The position numbers and the translations under genes are program-made. A DNA stretch of 64,000 nt from Aphodomonas sp964553125 (lineage in GTDB: Bacteria > Bacillota > Clostridia > Christensenellales > Aristaeellaceae): assembly GCA_964553125.1 (NCBI GenBank), contig CAZKJW010000002.1, positions 8,593 through 72,592 of the forward strand, in the 5' to 3' direction. Below the pieces are notes generated by a model. It searched no databases. It saw only the letters and a program-made list of their open reading frames with translations, and was not told where the DNA came from. Every line of letters starts with the position of its first letter. Positions within the stretch are counted from its first letter, which is position 1. Shown here piece after piece: positions 17,433 through 26,435 of the stretch.

Positions 17433-18362
17433 ATGAGCGAATTTCACCATATTCCCGTCATGCTGGACGAGGTGCTGGACGCGCTGAAGCCGGAAGCCGG
17501 GAAGGTATACATCGACGGCACGCTGGGCGGCGGCGGACATACGGGCGAATTGCTCGGCCGCGGCGCGGCGGTGTACGGCATTGATCGCGATGCGGACGCG
17601 CTGGCGGCGGCGACCGCGCGGCTTGGCGGCCATGAGGGATTTCATGCCATCCGCGGAAATTTCCATGACATGAAAGCGCTGGCGATGCAGAATGGCATTC
17701 CGCTGTTGGACGGCGTGCTGCTTGATTTGGGCGTGTCGAGCTTTCAGCTGGACACGGCAGAGCGCGGTTTTTCCTATCATGCAGATGCGGCGCTGGACAT
17801 GCGCATGGATCAGAGCCAGCCGTTCACAGCGGAAACGCTTGTGAATACATGGCCGAAGGAAGAAATTGCACGCATTTTGCGCGAGTATGGCGAAGAAAGC
17901 TGGGCGGACCGGATTGCGGCGATGATTCTGGAGCATCGCGCGAAGAAGCCGCTTGAGACGACCGGCGACCTTGTGCGGGCTGTGGACGCTGCAATTCCGA
18001 GAAAGATTCGCGACAGAGACAAGGGCCATTCGGCGCAGAAGACGTTTCAGGCAATCCGGATTGCCGTGAACGACGAGCTTGCGCCGCTGACGCAGGCGCT
18101 TGAGGACGCCGTGGAGCTGCTTGCGCCGGGCGGACGACTGGCAGTGATCACGTTCCATTCGCTTGAGGATAGAATCGTAAAGCAGGCTTTAAGGCGGATG
18201 GAAAATCCGTGTACATGCCCGCCCGGACTGCCGGTCTGTATTTGCGGAAAAAAACCGACCGTCCGTCTGCCTTCGCGAGGCGCGATAAAGCCCAGCAACG
18301 AGGAGACGCAACAAAATCCGCGCGCGCGCAGCGCAAAGCTGCGCGTTGCGGAAAAGCTGTGA
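17433..18362 (+). CDS. rsmH: 16S rRNA m4C1402 methyltransferase
   Basis: A 309-residue SAM-dependent enzyme: FHHIPVMLDEVLDAL, the SAM loop DGTLGGGGHTGEL, LDLGVSSFQLD and TFHSLEDRIVKQALR are all present. It methylates N4 of C1402 in 16S rRNA. In most bacteria rsmH sits directly after mraZ; here it lies 12 kb away, just before rsmI, which methylates the 2'-O of the same nucleotide. The start at 17433 follows GGAG by 8 bases, 5 bases past the folC stop. Confidence 0.96.
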   Translation: MSEFHHIPVMLDEVLDALKPEAGKVYIDGTLGGGGHTGELLGRGAAVYGIDRDADALAAATARLGGHEGFHAIRGNFHDMKALAMQNGIPLLDGVLLDLGVSSFQLDTAERGFSYHADAALDMRMDQSQPFTAETLVNTWPKEEIARILREYGEESWADRIAAMILEHRAKKPLETTGDLVRAVDAAIPRKIRDRDKGHSAQKTFQAIRIAVNDELAPLTQALEDAVELLAPGGRLAVITFHSLEDRIVKQALRRMENPCTCPPGLPVCICGKKPTVRLPSRGAIKPSNEETQQNPRARSAKLRVAEKL

Positions 18363-18370
18363 GGGAGAAT

Positions 18371-19237
18371 ATGCCAAAGCTGTATGTTGTCGCAACGCCC
18401 ATAGGCAATTTGTCGGATTTGTCGCCGCGCGCGCTGGAAACGCTGCAAAGCGTTTCGCTGATTGCGGCGGAGGATACGCGCGTGACGGGGAACCTGCTGC
18501 GCAAGTTCGGCATTGAAAAGCCCATGATTTCCTGCCATCGGCACAATGAAGCCGACCGGCTTGAAGGGATTATCGGCAGGATGCTGGAAGAAAACATTGA
18601 CGCTGCGCTTACGACGGACGCGGGCACTCCGGCTGTTTCCGATCCGGGGGATTTGCTTGTGCGCGAGGCGGCGAAGGCGGGCATTGAGGTGATTCCGATT
18701 CCCGGCTGCTGCGCGGTGGCCACGGCGCTTTCGGCGTGCGGTTTTTCGTCGCGGGAGTTTGCTTTTTATGGCTTTTTGCCGCGCGAAAAGGGCGATTTGC
18801 GCAAGAAGCTGGAGAGTATTTCCCGGGGAATTCCGGTGTGCGTGGCGTATGAGTCGCCGCACCGTGTGACGGATCTGATTGCTGTGCTGGCTGAAAAATA
18901 CCCGGATTGCTCGGTTTGCTGCTGCTGCGACCTGACGAAGCTGCATGAAAAGATTTATCGCGGGTCTGCGGTGCAGGTGCTCGACGCGCTGAAGGCAAAC
19001 CCGAAGGCTGAGAAGGGCGAATACTGCCTTGTGCTGGATTTCTCAACGCAGAAAATGGAGCCGGTTGAGGAAAAAAAGGCGGAGCAGAGCCTGGAAGGCG
19101 CAATTCTGACGCGGATGTTTGAAGGGTGCAGCGCGCAGGAGGCGACTGCGGAATTGATCGCGCAGGGCGCGAAAAAGAACGACGTGAAGCGCGCCGCCAT
19201 CGCAGTGAAGGAATGGCTTGCCGAAATGGCGGAATAA
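18371..19237 (+). CDS. rsmI: 16S rRNA 2'-O-ribose C1402 methyltransferase
   Basis: A 288-residue tetrapyrrole-methylase-fold enzyme with LYVVATPIGNLSDLSPRA, the AEDTRVTGNLL block, TTDAGTPAVSDPGDLLV and GCCAVATALSACG. It completes m4Cm1402 together with RsmH, whose gene is 8 bases upstream; the two probably form one translational unit. A longer in-frame opening overlapping rsmH is rejected because GAGGGA precedes ATG 18371 and the family starts at PKLYVVATPIG. A terminator follows. Confidence 0.96.
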   Translation: MPKLYVVATPIGNLSDLSPRALETLQSVSLIAAEDTRVTGNLLRKFGIEKPMISCHRHNEADRLEGIIGRMLEENIDAALTTDAGTPAVSDPGDLLVREAAKAGIEVIPIPGCCAVATALSACGFSSREFAFYGFLPREKGDLRKKLESISRGIPVCVAYESPHRVTDLIAVLAEKYPDCSVCCCCDLTKLHEKIYRGSAVQVLDALKANPKAEKGEYCLVLDFSTQKMEPVEEKKAEQSLEGAILTRMFEGCSAQEATAELIAQGAKKNDVKRAAIAVKEWLAEMAE

Positions 19238-19249
19238 AGCAAAAAGAAC

Positions 19250-19290
19250 AAAACAGACCGTATTCTCAAAAATAGAATGCGGTCTGTTTT
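19250..19290 (+). terminator. Terminator after rsmI
   Basis: AAACAGACCG-TATTCT pairs with AGAATGCGGTCTGTTT, flanked by an A-run and TTTT. It lies between rsmI and the phosphohexomutase gene and could act in both directions. Confidence 0.85.
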
Positions 19291-19319
19291 CAAGGAAAGC
19301 GCGAAGGGAGAGCGGAACC

Positions 19320-21005
19320 ATGCAAAACAATGCGCAGGAAAAATATGAACGCTGGCGCGACAGCGCTGAGGACTGCGAAATTGTCGAAGAATTGCAGCAA
19401 ATCGGGCGGGATGACGCGCAGATTGCAGAGCGTTTTGGCAGCGAGCTTGCCTTCGGTACGGGCGGCCTGCGCGGCGTGCTCGGCGCAGGAACGGCGCGAA
19501 TGAACGTTTACACGGTGCGGCGCGCAACGCAGGGGCTGGCGGAATATCTGCTCGCGTCCGGCCTGCCGCGCAAAGCGGCAATCTCCTACGACAGTCGCAT
19601 CAAGAGCGATGTTTTTGCGCGCGAAACGGCGGCAGTGCTGGCGGCGAACGGCATTGAGGTCTGGCTGTATCCCCGGCTGGAGCCAACACCGGCGCTCAGC
19701 TGGGCGGTGCGATACTACGACTGCGGCGCGGGCGTGTGCATCACGGCGAGTCACAATCCTGCGCAATACAACGGCTATAAGGTTTACGGGCCGGACGGGT
19801 GTCAGATCACGCTGGAAGCGGCGGAAAGGATTTCAGAGCGCATTGCGCGGGTGGACTGTTTTACGGGCGTAAAGACCGCTTCGCTTGAAGATGCGGAAGC
19901 GTCGGGAAAGCTCCATTGGATTTCCGACCAATGCCTGAACGATTATGTAGAGGCGGTCTGTGCGCTTCGCATTGGAAGCGGAGCGGGGCTTTCCGACCTG
20001 AAGCTCGTTTATACGCCGCTGAACGGAACAGGCTTGGAATGCGTCTCCATGCTTGCAGAAAAGACCGGAGTTCACGAAATTACCGTTGTCCCGGAGCAGA
20101 AAGAGCCCGACGGTCGGTTTCCAACCTGCCCGTATCCGAACCCTGAGATTCGCGAGGCAATGGCAAAAGGGCTTGCGCTCTGCGAGACGGTCAAGCCGGA
20201 CATCCTGCTCGGAACCGACCCGGACTGCGATCGATGCGGTGCGGCTGTTCCGGACGGGCGCGGCGGATACCGGCTGATCAGCGGCAACGAGATGGGCGTG
20301 ATTCTGCTGGATTTCATTTGCCGGATGCGTCTTGAGAACGGAACCATGCCCGCGCATCCCGTGTGCGTGACGACGATTGTTTCGACGGCGATGGCCGATG
20401 CGGTCGCTGCAAAATATGGCGTGGAAGTTCGGCGCGTGCTGACGGGCTTTAAGTTTATCGGCGAGCAAATCGGGCTGCTGGAAAAAGCCGGGGAAGCGGA
20501 GCGGTTCATCTTTGGCTTTGAGGAGAGCTACGGCTATCTTTCCGGCGCGCATGTGCGCGATAAGGACGGCGTGAATGCCGTGCTGCTGATTTGCGAAGCC
20601 GCCGCCTGGAACGCCAGTCAGGGACGGACGCTTCTGGACGCGCTGAACGCGCTTTATGCCGAGCATGGGTATTATCGCGAGGAACTGCGTAGCGCTGCGT
20701 TTGAAGGCGCGGACGGCGCGGAAAGAATGAACGCGCTGATGCGCAGCCTGCGCACTGCGCCCCTGAGAGAAATTGCGGGGCTGCCGGTGACGCGGCAGAT
20801 TGATTATGCCGCGGGCGTGCAGGGGCTGCCGCCGGCAAACGTTTTGGAGTATTGGCTGCAGGGCGGCGCAAAGCTGATCATCCGGCCTTCGGGAACGGAG
20901 CCGAAGATCAAGTTTTATGTATCAGCACATGAAAAAACGGAGTGCGAAGCGAGCAGAATTTGCCTGAAAATCTGCGAAGAAGCCGTAAAAATGGTGAATG
21001 AATAA
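19320..21005 (+). CDS. Phosphohexomutase (phosphoglucomutase/phosphomannomutase)
   Basis: A 561-residue alpha-D-phosphohexomutase, the long form typical of Bacillota PgcA. Four signature regions are visible: the phosphoserine loop CITASHNPAQYNG, the metal loop GTDPDCDRCG, the sugar-binding loop GFEESYGYL and the phosphate-binding loop RPSGTEPKIKFY. It interconverts hexose 1- and 6-phosphates for glycogen, cell-wall or capsule precursors; glucose or mannose preference cannot be set by eye. ATG 19320 is chosen because GGGAG lies 9 bases before it, downstream of the terminator. Confidence 0.92.
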   Translation: MQNNAQEKYERWRDSAEDCEIVEELQQIGRDDAQIAERFGSELAFGTGGLRGVLGAGTARMNVYTVRRATQGLAEYLLASGLPRKAAISYDSRIKSDVFARETAAVLAANGIEVWLYPRLEPTPALSWAVRYYDCGAGVCITASHNPAQYNGYKVYGPDGCQITLEAAERISERIARVDCFTGVKTASLEDAEASGKLHWISDQCLNDYVEAVCALRIGSGAGLSDLKLVYTPLNGTGLECVSMLAEKTGVHEITVVPEQKEPDGRFPTCPYPNPEIREAMAKGLALCETVKPDILLGTDPDCDRCGAAVPDGRGGYRLISGNEMGVILLDFICRMRLENGTMPAHPVCVTTIVSTAMADAVAAKYGVEVRRVLTGFKFIGEQIGLLEKAGEAERFIFGFEESYGYLSGAHVRDKDGVNAVLLICEAAAWNASQGRTLLDALNALYAEHGYYREELRSAAFEGADGAERMNALMRSLRTAPLREIAGLPVTRQIDYAAGVQGLPPANVLEYWLQGGAKLIIRPSGTEPKIKFYVSAHEKTECEASRICLKICEEAVKMVNE

Positions 21006-21013
21006 AATAATAC

Positions 21014-21043
21014 TTGCATTTTATGGTTACAAGGGAATATAAT
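21014..21043 (+). promoter_or_regulatory. Promoter of the GGDEF gene
   Basis: TTGCAT (21014-21019) and a perfect TATAAT (21038-21043) with 18 bp spacing, 60 bases before the start codon. Confidence 0.7.
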
Positions 21044-21102
21044 AAGTAATAAGCTGAGTAATTTTGAGTGGCCGGAACGTCTATGGAAAGGGGAGAAAGC
21101 AG

Positions 21103-22239
21103 ATGACGCAGGTTCTCACCGCGGAAGTGAACGTCCTTTGCATCCTCATTATTTTTATTCTAACGCTGCGAACCGTGCGAGCGGATCGCTCCAGCAAGCA
21201 GGAAGCGTTGCTGTGCATGTATATTTTCACGATGCTTTTCTGCGCGAGCGATATCTTCTGGCGGGCAATGGACGGGCAAAGCGTATACGGCGCAAAGATT
21301 GTAAACTACATTGCGAATGCTATATACTTCACGTTCTGTATGCTGAGCACGTATTTTGCCTTTTGCTACTCTGAAAACGTCATCAACGCCAAGTGGATCC
21401 GCAACCGCAAATGCTATTTTTATGTGCTGATTCCAGCCTTGCTTGTCAGCGTTCTCGCTGTGGTATCCTGTGTGACCGAGTGGATGTTCTATATTGACGA
21501 GAATGGTTTTTATCAGCGGGGCCCGCTGCATTTTGTGCAGCCGGTGGTATGCGTGACATATTTTGCAGCCGCGTCGATCCGTGCGCTGGTTAAGGGGAAG
21601 CGCGCGTCGGCCTATACGGAACGCGAGACGGATTTTACGATTGCGTCTTTTGCCGTGATTCCGGTGGTGGGCGGAATTCTCCAGCTGTTCTTTTCGGATA
21701 TTCCGGTGCTGTGTCCGATGCTGACGCTTGCGCTGGTTATGGTGTTCATCAACATTCAGGAGAGCTACATCACGCAGGACAGCCTCACGAAGCTGGGCAA
21801 CCGCTATCGCCTGATGAGCAAGCTCGAAGAAAAAATGGGCAAATACAAAAACGCGCGTGAGGGTGCGCTGTATCTGATCATGATGGACATCGACCACTTC
21901 AAGCAGATCAACGATGAGTTCGGTCACGTGGAGGGCGACCGCGCGCTGATTCGCGTGGCGGACGCCATGAGGGAAAACTGCAAGGACAGGGGCGGCTATG
22001 CGTCCCGCCTTGGCGGGGATGAATTCGCCATCGTGCTTGAAGCCGAAAACGAGGAACGCGTGGAGAATATGATCCGCGAGATTCGCCGGGAGATTGAAGA
22101 AAATGGCCGGGATGAAGCATATAGCGTGAACGTCAGCGCCGGCTTTGCGAAATATAATCCGGATACGATGAACATTTCCGGCCTGCTGGCGGCGGCGGAT
22201 GTGCAGCTGTATAAGGACAAGCAGAAAAAGACGCGTTGA
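21103..22239 (+). CDS. Membrane-bound diguanylate cyclase
   Basis: A 378-residue protein with six or seven membrane segments in residues 1-220 and a C-terminal GGDEF domain (DSLTKLGNR, MMDIDHFKQIND, SRLGGDEFAIVLE, SAGFAKYNPD). An intact GGDEF motif predicts synthesis of cyclic di-GMP from two GTP. The product-inhibition RxxD site is not present at the usual distance, since the corresponding stretch reads DRGGYASRL. The membrane part has no soluble sensor domain, so its signal is unknown. The start at 21103 lies 7 bases after AAGGGGAG. It is monocistronic, with a separate promoter for the next gene. Confidence 0.88.
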   Translation: MTQVLTAEVNVLCILIIFILTLRTVRADRSSKQEALLCMYIFTMLFCASDIFWRAMDGQSVYGAKIVNYIANAIYFTFCMLSTYFAFCYSENVINAKWIRNRKCYFYVLIPALLVSVLAVVSCVTEWMFYIDENGFYQRGPLHFVQPVVCVTYFAAASIRALVKGKRASAYTERETDFTIASFAVIPVVGGILQLFFSDIPVLCPMLTLALVMVFINIQESYITQDSLTKLGNRYRLMSKLEEKMGKYKNAREGALYLIMMDIDHFKQINDEFGHVEGDRALIRVADAMRENCKDRGGYASRLGGDEFAIVLEAENEERVENMIREIRREIEENGRDEAYSVNVSAGFAKYNPDTMNISGLLAAADVQLYKDKQKKTR

Positions 22240-22264
22240 CCCCCGGCGGAATTTGCGCTATAAT
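22236..22264 (+). promoter_or_regulatory. Near-consensus promoter abutting the next start codon
   Basis: TTGACC (22236-22241), 17 bp, TATAAT (22259-22264). The predicted transcription start is about 22271, one base before the ATG at 22272, so the mRNA would be leaderless. The -35 box overlaps the stop codon of the GGDEF gene. Confidence 0.8.
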
Positions 22265-22271
22265 TTTTTCT

Positions 22272-23054
22272 ATGAGAATTGGAATGAGCACCGCGGCGTA
22301 TTACAGCCGCATGGAAACGGAAGAAGCGGCGGCTTTTCTGGCGTCGCTCGGCGTTCCGTGCTGCGAAGCATTTTTGCAGACGGAAAGCGAGTATCTTCCG
22401 TCGTTTGGATTGAAACTCAAGAACCTTGCAGGCGGGATGGACGTCGTTTCCGTACACAACAGAACGTTTCATTTTGAGAGCGATCTCCTTGGGCAGTCGC
22501 CGCGCCAGCGCGCGGACGGCTTTTTCATGTTGGAGACGTTTCTGCAAACCGCGGAGCTGCTTGGCGCGCACGTTTACGTTTATCACGGGCCGCCGCGTCT
22601 GCGGGGGAATTGCCCGCCGCTCGACCGGTGGCAGCCCCACATTGAAGAAACGATGGAGCGCTGCCGCCGCCATGGAGTCCGCCTGTGCTGGGAAACAGTC
22701 AGCTGGGCGTGGCTCAACTCCATGGAGCGGATTGAGGAATTTGCGCGCCGCTGGCCGGAGATCGGCTTCACGCTGGACGTCAAGCAGGTGATGGAGCTTG
22801 GGATGGAACCTGCGCGCGTCGCGGAAACGATGGGAGAGCGGCTGCGCCACGTTCACATACTCGACTTTGACGAAAACGGCCGCCATGTGCTGCCCGGCAG
22901 GGGACGCAGCGATTTCCGCGATTTGTCAAAGGCGCTGCGCGCCGTAAATTATCAGGGCGATATCATTCTGGAACCCTATGCGGCTCAAACGGAAGACACA
23001 GGCGAGGTGCTTCGCTCGATTGAATGGCTTCGGGAGACTTTTCAGGCCGGATGA
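22272..23054 (+). CDS. Sugar phosphate isomerase/epimerase-like TIM-barrel protein
   Basis: A 260-residue xylose-isomerase-like TIM barrel (AP endonuclease 2 / sugar isomerase superfamily). The metal-binding positions look kept: HNRTFHFE, VYHGPPR, the glutamate in CWETVSWAW, TLDVKQVMELG, HVHILDFDENGRHVLPGRG and the final ILEPYA. Substrate is unknown. No Shine-Dalgarno sequence precedes ATG 22272, and a consensus promoter ends 7 bases upstream, so translation is probably leaderless; ATG 22284 is the alternative. rmuC follows 18 bases later. Confidence 0.8.
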   Translation: MRIGMSTAAYYSRMETEEAAAFLASLGVPCCEAFLQTESEYLPSFGLKLKNLAGGMDVVSVHNRTFHFESDLLGQSPRQRADGFFMLETFLQTAELLGAHVYVYHGPPRLRGNCPPLDRWQPHIEETMERCRRHGVRLCWETVSWAWLNSMERIEEFARRWPEIGFTLDVKQVMELGMEPARVAETMGERLRHVHILDFDENGRHVLPGRGRSDFRDLSKALRAVNYQGDIILEPYAAQTEDTGEVLRSIEWLRETFQAG

Positions 23055-23072
23055 ATGGAAGGAGCGGGAGCG

Positions 23073-24527
23073 ATGACGATAACGTTTTCCGAATGGATTG
23101 AGCAGCCTGCGGTTGGGCTTGCGTGCGTGCTGGCGCTGCTGGTGCTGTGCATGATCCCGCTGTTTGTGAAAATTGCGCGGCAGAAGCGGTTCCTTGAAAG
23201 GAAAATGCATCAGATTGAAGCCTCGCTGCGCGAGAGCATTTCGGATTTCAGCGACGCAAACGGCAGGGAACGCGCTGCCGACCGCGACGAAATGAACCGG
23301 ACGCTGCGCGGGATGAACGATTCGATCGTAAGCGTGATCGGCGAGATGTCGCGGACGCAGCAGAATCAGCTGGATTCGTTCGGCGCGCAGATCCGCGCGA
23401 CAAACCGCGCCGATGAGGAGCGCATGGAGCGCATGAGGCAGAGCATCGACGCGAAGTTGCAGGATTACGACCGTCAGATGGAGCGGGTTTCTAAAACGCT
23501 TGACGATAAGCTGGCCGTTAACGAGCAGCGCCTGAACGAGATGCGCAGAACGCTTGACGCGAGCATGACGCGCCTTCAGGGTGAGAACGAAAAAAAGCTC
23601 GAACAGATTCGCGTGACGGTGGATGAGAAGCTCAACTCCACGCTGGACAAGCGGTTGGGCGAGTCGTTCCGGACGGTGTCGGAGCGGCTGGAGCAGGTGT
23701 ATAAAGGACTGGGCGAAATGCAGAACCTTGCCGCCGGCGTCGGCGACCTGAAAAAGGTGCTGACGAACGTCAAAACGCGCGGCGTGTGGGGCGAGGTGCA
23801 GCTCGGCGCGCTGCTGGAGCAGTATCTTGCGCCAGGGCAATATGACACAAACGTTGTCGTGAAGCCTGCAAGCAGGGAACGGGTGGAATTCGCAGTGCGG
23901 CTTCCGGGGCGGAATGACGGGAGTCAGGTTGTCTATCTTCCGATTGATTCCAAGTTCCCCATGGAGGATTATCGGCGGCTGGTGGAAGCATCCGATGCGG
24001 GCGACAAGGAGGGCGAGAACGCCGCTGCCGCCGCGCTGACTGCGGCCATCAAAAACGAAGCGCGGCGCATTCACAGCAAATACATTGACCCGCCGCACAC
24101 GACGGATTTTGCAATTATGTTCCTTCCGGTGGAAGGGCTGTACGCCGAAGTGCTTCGCCAGAACGGAATTGTCGAATGGCTGCAGAATGAGTATCGCATT
24201 GTTGTAACGGGACCGACCACGCTGCTCGCATTCTTGAACAGCCTGCAGATGGGCTTCCGCACGATTGCGATTGAGAAGCGGTCTTCCGAGGTGTGGGAAC
24301 TGCTTGGCGCAGTGAAAACGGAGTTCGGCAAGTTTGCGACGCTGCTTGAAAAGACGCAGGATCGTCTGCGCAGCGCAAGCAACAGCATTGAGGAAGCGGC
24401 GCGAAAGACGCGCACGATTGAGCGGAAGCTCTCGGGCGTGCAGGCGCTGTCGGAAGCTGATTCGAGGCGGATGATTGATCTGTCTGGCGATGAGGAAGCT
24501 GCACTGCGCTTCGATGAAAACGAATAG
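23073..24527 (+). CDS. rmuC: DNA recombination protein RmuC
   Basis: A 484-residue protein. An N-terminal membrane segment (GLACVLALLVLCMIPLFV) is followed by a long coiled coil (about residues 40-210) and the RmuC nuclease-like core with GVWGEVQLGALLEQYLAPGQ, LPIDSKFPMEDYRRL and the MFLPVEGLYAEVL block. RmuC limits DNA inversions at short inverted repeats. ATG 23073 is 8 bases after AAGGAG; an ATG at 23055 is in frame but precedes that site. Confidence 0.93.
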   Translation: MTITFSEWIEQPAVGLACVLALLVLCMIPLFVKIARQKRFLERKMHQIEASLRESISDFSDANGRERAADRDEMNRTLRGMNDSIVSVIGEMSRTQQNQLDSFGAQIRATNRADEERMERMRQSIDAKLQDYDRQMERVSKTLDDKLAVNEQRLNEMRRTLDASMTRLQGENEKKLEQIRVTVDEKLNSTLDKRLGESFRTVSERLEQVYKGLGEMQNLAAGVGDLKKVLTNVKTRGVWGEVQLGALLEQYLAPGQYDTNVVVKPASRERVEFAVRLPGRNDGSQVVYLPIDSKFPMEDYRRLVEASDAGDKEGENAAAAALTAAIKNEARRIHSKYIDPPHTTDFAIMFLPVEGLYAEVLRQNGIVEWLQNEYRIVVTGPTTLLAFLNSLQMGFRTIAIEKRSSEVWELLGAVKTEFGKFATLLEKTQDRLRSASNSIEEAARKTRTIERKLSGVQALSEADSRRMIDLSGDEEAALRFDENE

Positions 24528-24649
24528 TTGGATGAAGACAGCGCGACGGCGCTGAATCCCGTGGATTCCCGTAGGGCGACTGACGCCGCCTTGCGGGATG
24601 TCGTTTTATTACCGGACAATACGCATGAGCGGAGAAGAAAGGAACGGGC

Positions 24650-25152
24650 ATGCGAATGAGCAGGAAAAACGGTTTTGCGCTCCCGGTGCATATCGTTTCA
24701 GCCGCAGGCTTGGTGCGGCGGGGAGATGAAGTGCTGCTCGTGCGCTCGCCAAGGCGGGGCTGGGAATTTCCGGGCGGACAGGTGGAGCAGGGAGAAAGCG
24801 TTCTTGCCGCGCTGCATCGTGAAATATGGGAAGAAACGGGCGTTGAAGGTTTGTAGGAGAATACAGCAACGTGGCGGAAAAGCCGGGCTATGGCGTGCTG
24901 GAAGGCACAATGCTGCCGACGATAGTAAACCTGACGTTCTTGTGCGAATATGCGGGCGGAGAACTGCAAACCTCAGAGGAGAGCGTCGAGGTGGAATGGG
25001 TGGACTGCGCGCAAGCGCGCAGACGCGTGACGTTTCCGCCGCTGGCGCGGAGGCTTTCGCACATGCTGGACTATGACGGGAGAGTGCGGTTTGAAGCGTT
25101 CCGCATGACGGGCGATGCGATGGAAATCCTTGAGGAGAAGGTTTTGCAGTGA
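24650..25152 (+). pseudogene. NUDIX hydrolase broken by a one-base frameshift
   Basis: The first frame (24650-24856) holds a complete Nudix box, GGQVEQGESVLAALHREIWEETGV, read here in two parts (GGQVEQGESVLA and ALHREIWEETGV), and stops at TAG 24854. The next frame continues the family without loss as VGEYSNVAEKPGYG and VNLTFLCEYAGGEL through to 25152. Restoring one base near GGTTTG (about 24848-24853) rejoins both halves into a normal protein of about 167 residues that would hydrolyse a nucleoside-diphosphate-linked compound. It may be a true mutation or an assembly error. Confidence 0.8.
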
Positions 25153-25189
25153 AGGCTGCGCGGCTGTAAAGCCGAAAAAACAGCATAAA

Positions 25190-25232
25190 ACAACGACCGG
25201 CGCTTGTGCAGAGACGAGCGCCGGCCGTTTGC
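25190..25232. terminator. Hairpin between convergent NUDIX and kbl genes
   Basis: ACGACCGGCGCT (about 25193-25204) pairs with AGCGCCGGCCGTT, flanked by AAAAC on the left and TTTGCTT on the right. It is placed to end transcription from both sides. Confidence 0.65.
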
Positions 25233-25248
25233 TTCGCGGGAATAGCTT

Positions 25249-26433
25249 TTACAGGTTCATTTCACGCTTGACCTCGGCAAACTTGGCGACGGCAAAGCGA
25301 AGATCGTCCATGGAGTGCGCCGCGCTGACCTGCGTGCGGATGCGCGCTTTTCCCTGCGGCACGACAGGATAGCAGAACGAGACGACATAGACGCCCTTGG
25401 CGAGCATTCGCTCTGCGAATTCCTTTGCGACATGCGCGTCATACAGCATGACGGGGACGATGGGGTGCGTGCTCTCCGGCACGTCGAAGCCGAGTTCGAC
25501 GAGCGCGCCGCGGAAATACTTCGTATTTTCTTCGAGCTTGTCGCGCAGCGCGGTGGAAGCGTTAAGCATTTCCATAACCTTCAGCGATGCGGCGCAGACG
25601 GCGGGAGCGAGCGTATTGGAGAAAAGATACGGCCTTGATTTCTGACGCAGGAGCGAGATGACTTCCCTGCGCGCAAGCGTGAAGCCGCCGGACGCGCCGC
25701 CGAGCGCTTTGCCGAACGTGCCGGTGAGAATGTCTACACGGCCTTCAACGCCGCAGTGTTCGATCGTGCCGCGCCCGGTTTTGCCGACAAAGCCGGCGGC
25801 GTGGCTGTCGTCCACCATGACGAGCGCGCCGTATTCATCGGCGAGATCGCAGATGCCGCGCAGATTGGCGATATAGCCGTCCATGGAGAAAACGCCGTCG
25901 GTGGCAATGAGCTTGATGCGCGCATCCTTCGCCTGTTCGAGCTTTTCGCGAAGATCCGTCATGTCGTTGTTCTTATAGCGATAGCGCGCGGCCTTGCAGA
26001 GGCGAACGCCGTCGATGATGGAAGCGTGGTTCAGCTCGTCGGAGATGATTGCATCTTCAGCTGTGAGCAGCGCTTCAAAGAGACCGCCGTTTGCGTCAAA
26101 GCAGGAGGAATAGAGAATTGCATCCTCAAAGCCGAAGAACTTTGAAATTGCTTCCTCCAGCTGCTTGTGAACCTCCTGCGTGCCGCAGATGAACCGAACC
26201 GAGGAAAGGCCGAAGCCCCAGCGGTCGTAGCTGCTTTTTGCAGCGGCGATAACATCGGCGTTGTCGGAAAGGCCGAGATAGTTGTTGGCGCACATGTTCA
26301 GCACGCCCAGCGCGGCAGTGGTATCCACGCGCGACTGCTGCGGCGTGGTGATGATGCGCTCGTCCTTGTACGTGCCCGCTTCGCGCATGGCGGCCAGCTG
26401 GCTGCTGAAAATATCGTAAGCGTTTTTGGACAT
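25249..26433 (-). CDS. kbl: 2-amino-3-ketobutyrate CoA ligase (glycine C-acetyltransferase)
   Basis: A 394-residue PLP enzyme of the alpha-oxoamine synthase family. The lysine that forms the Schiff base lies in TGTFGKALGGASGGF; NYLGLSDN, GFGLSSVRFICGTQ and VDDSHAAGFVGKTGRG are typical of Kbl. It cleaves 2-amino-3-ketobutyrate with CoA to glycine and acetyl-CoA. The start at 26433 follows GGAGGAAATAATC, 2 bases beyond the end of tdh, which makes its substrate. The start five codons further upstream lies inside tdh and has no such site. Confidence 0.95.
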   Translation of the reverse strand: MSKNAYDIFSSQLAAMREAGTYKDERIITTPQQSRVDTTAALGVLNMCANNYLGLSDNADVIAAAKSSYDRWGFGLSSVRFICGTQEVHKQLEEAISKFFGFEDAILYSSCFDANGGLFEALLTAEDAIISDELNHASIIDGVRLCKAARYRYKNNDMTDLREKLEQAKDARIKLIATDGVFSMDGYIANLRGICDLADEYGALVMVDDSHAAGFVGKTGRGTIEHCGVEGRVDILTGTFGKALGGASGGFTLARREVISLLRQKSRPYLFSNTLAPAVCAASLKVMEMLNASTALRDKLEENTKYFRGALVELGFDVPESTHPIVPVMLYDAHVAKEFAERMLAKGVYVVSFCYPVVPQGKARIRTQVSAAHSMDDLRFAVAKFAEVKREMNL

Positions 26434-26435
26434 GA

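Noticed and set aside
24528..24649. GC-rich stretch between rmuC and the NUDIX gene as a structured RNA.
   Set aside because: Some pairing is possible but no consistent stem set, T-run or known RNA motif could be traced by eye.
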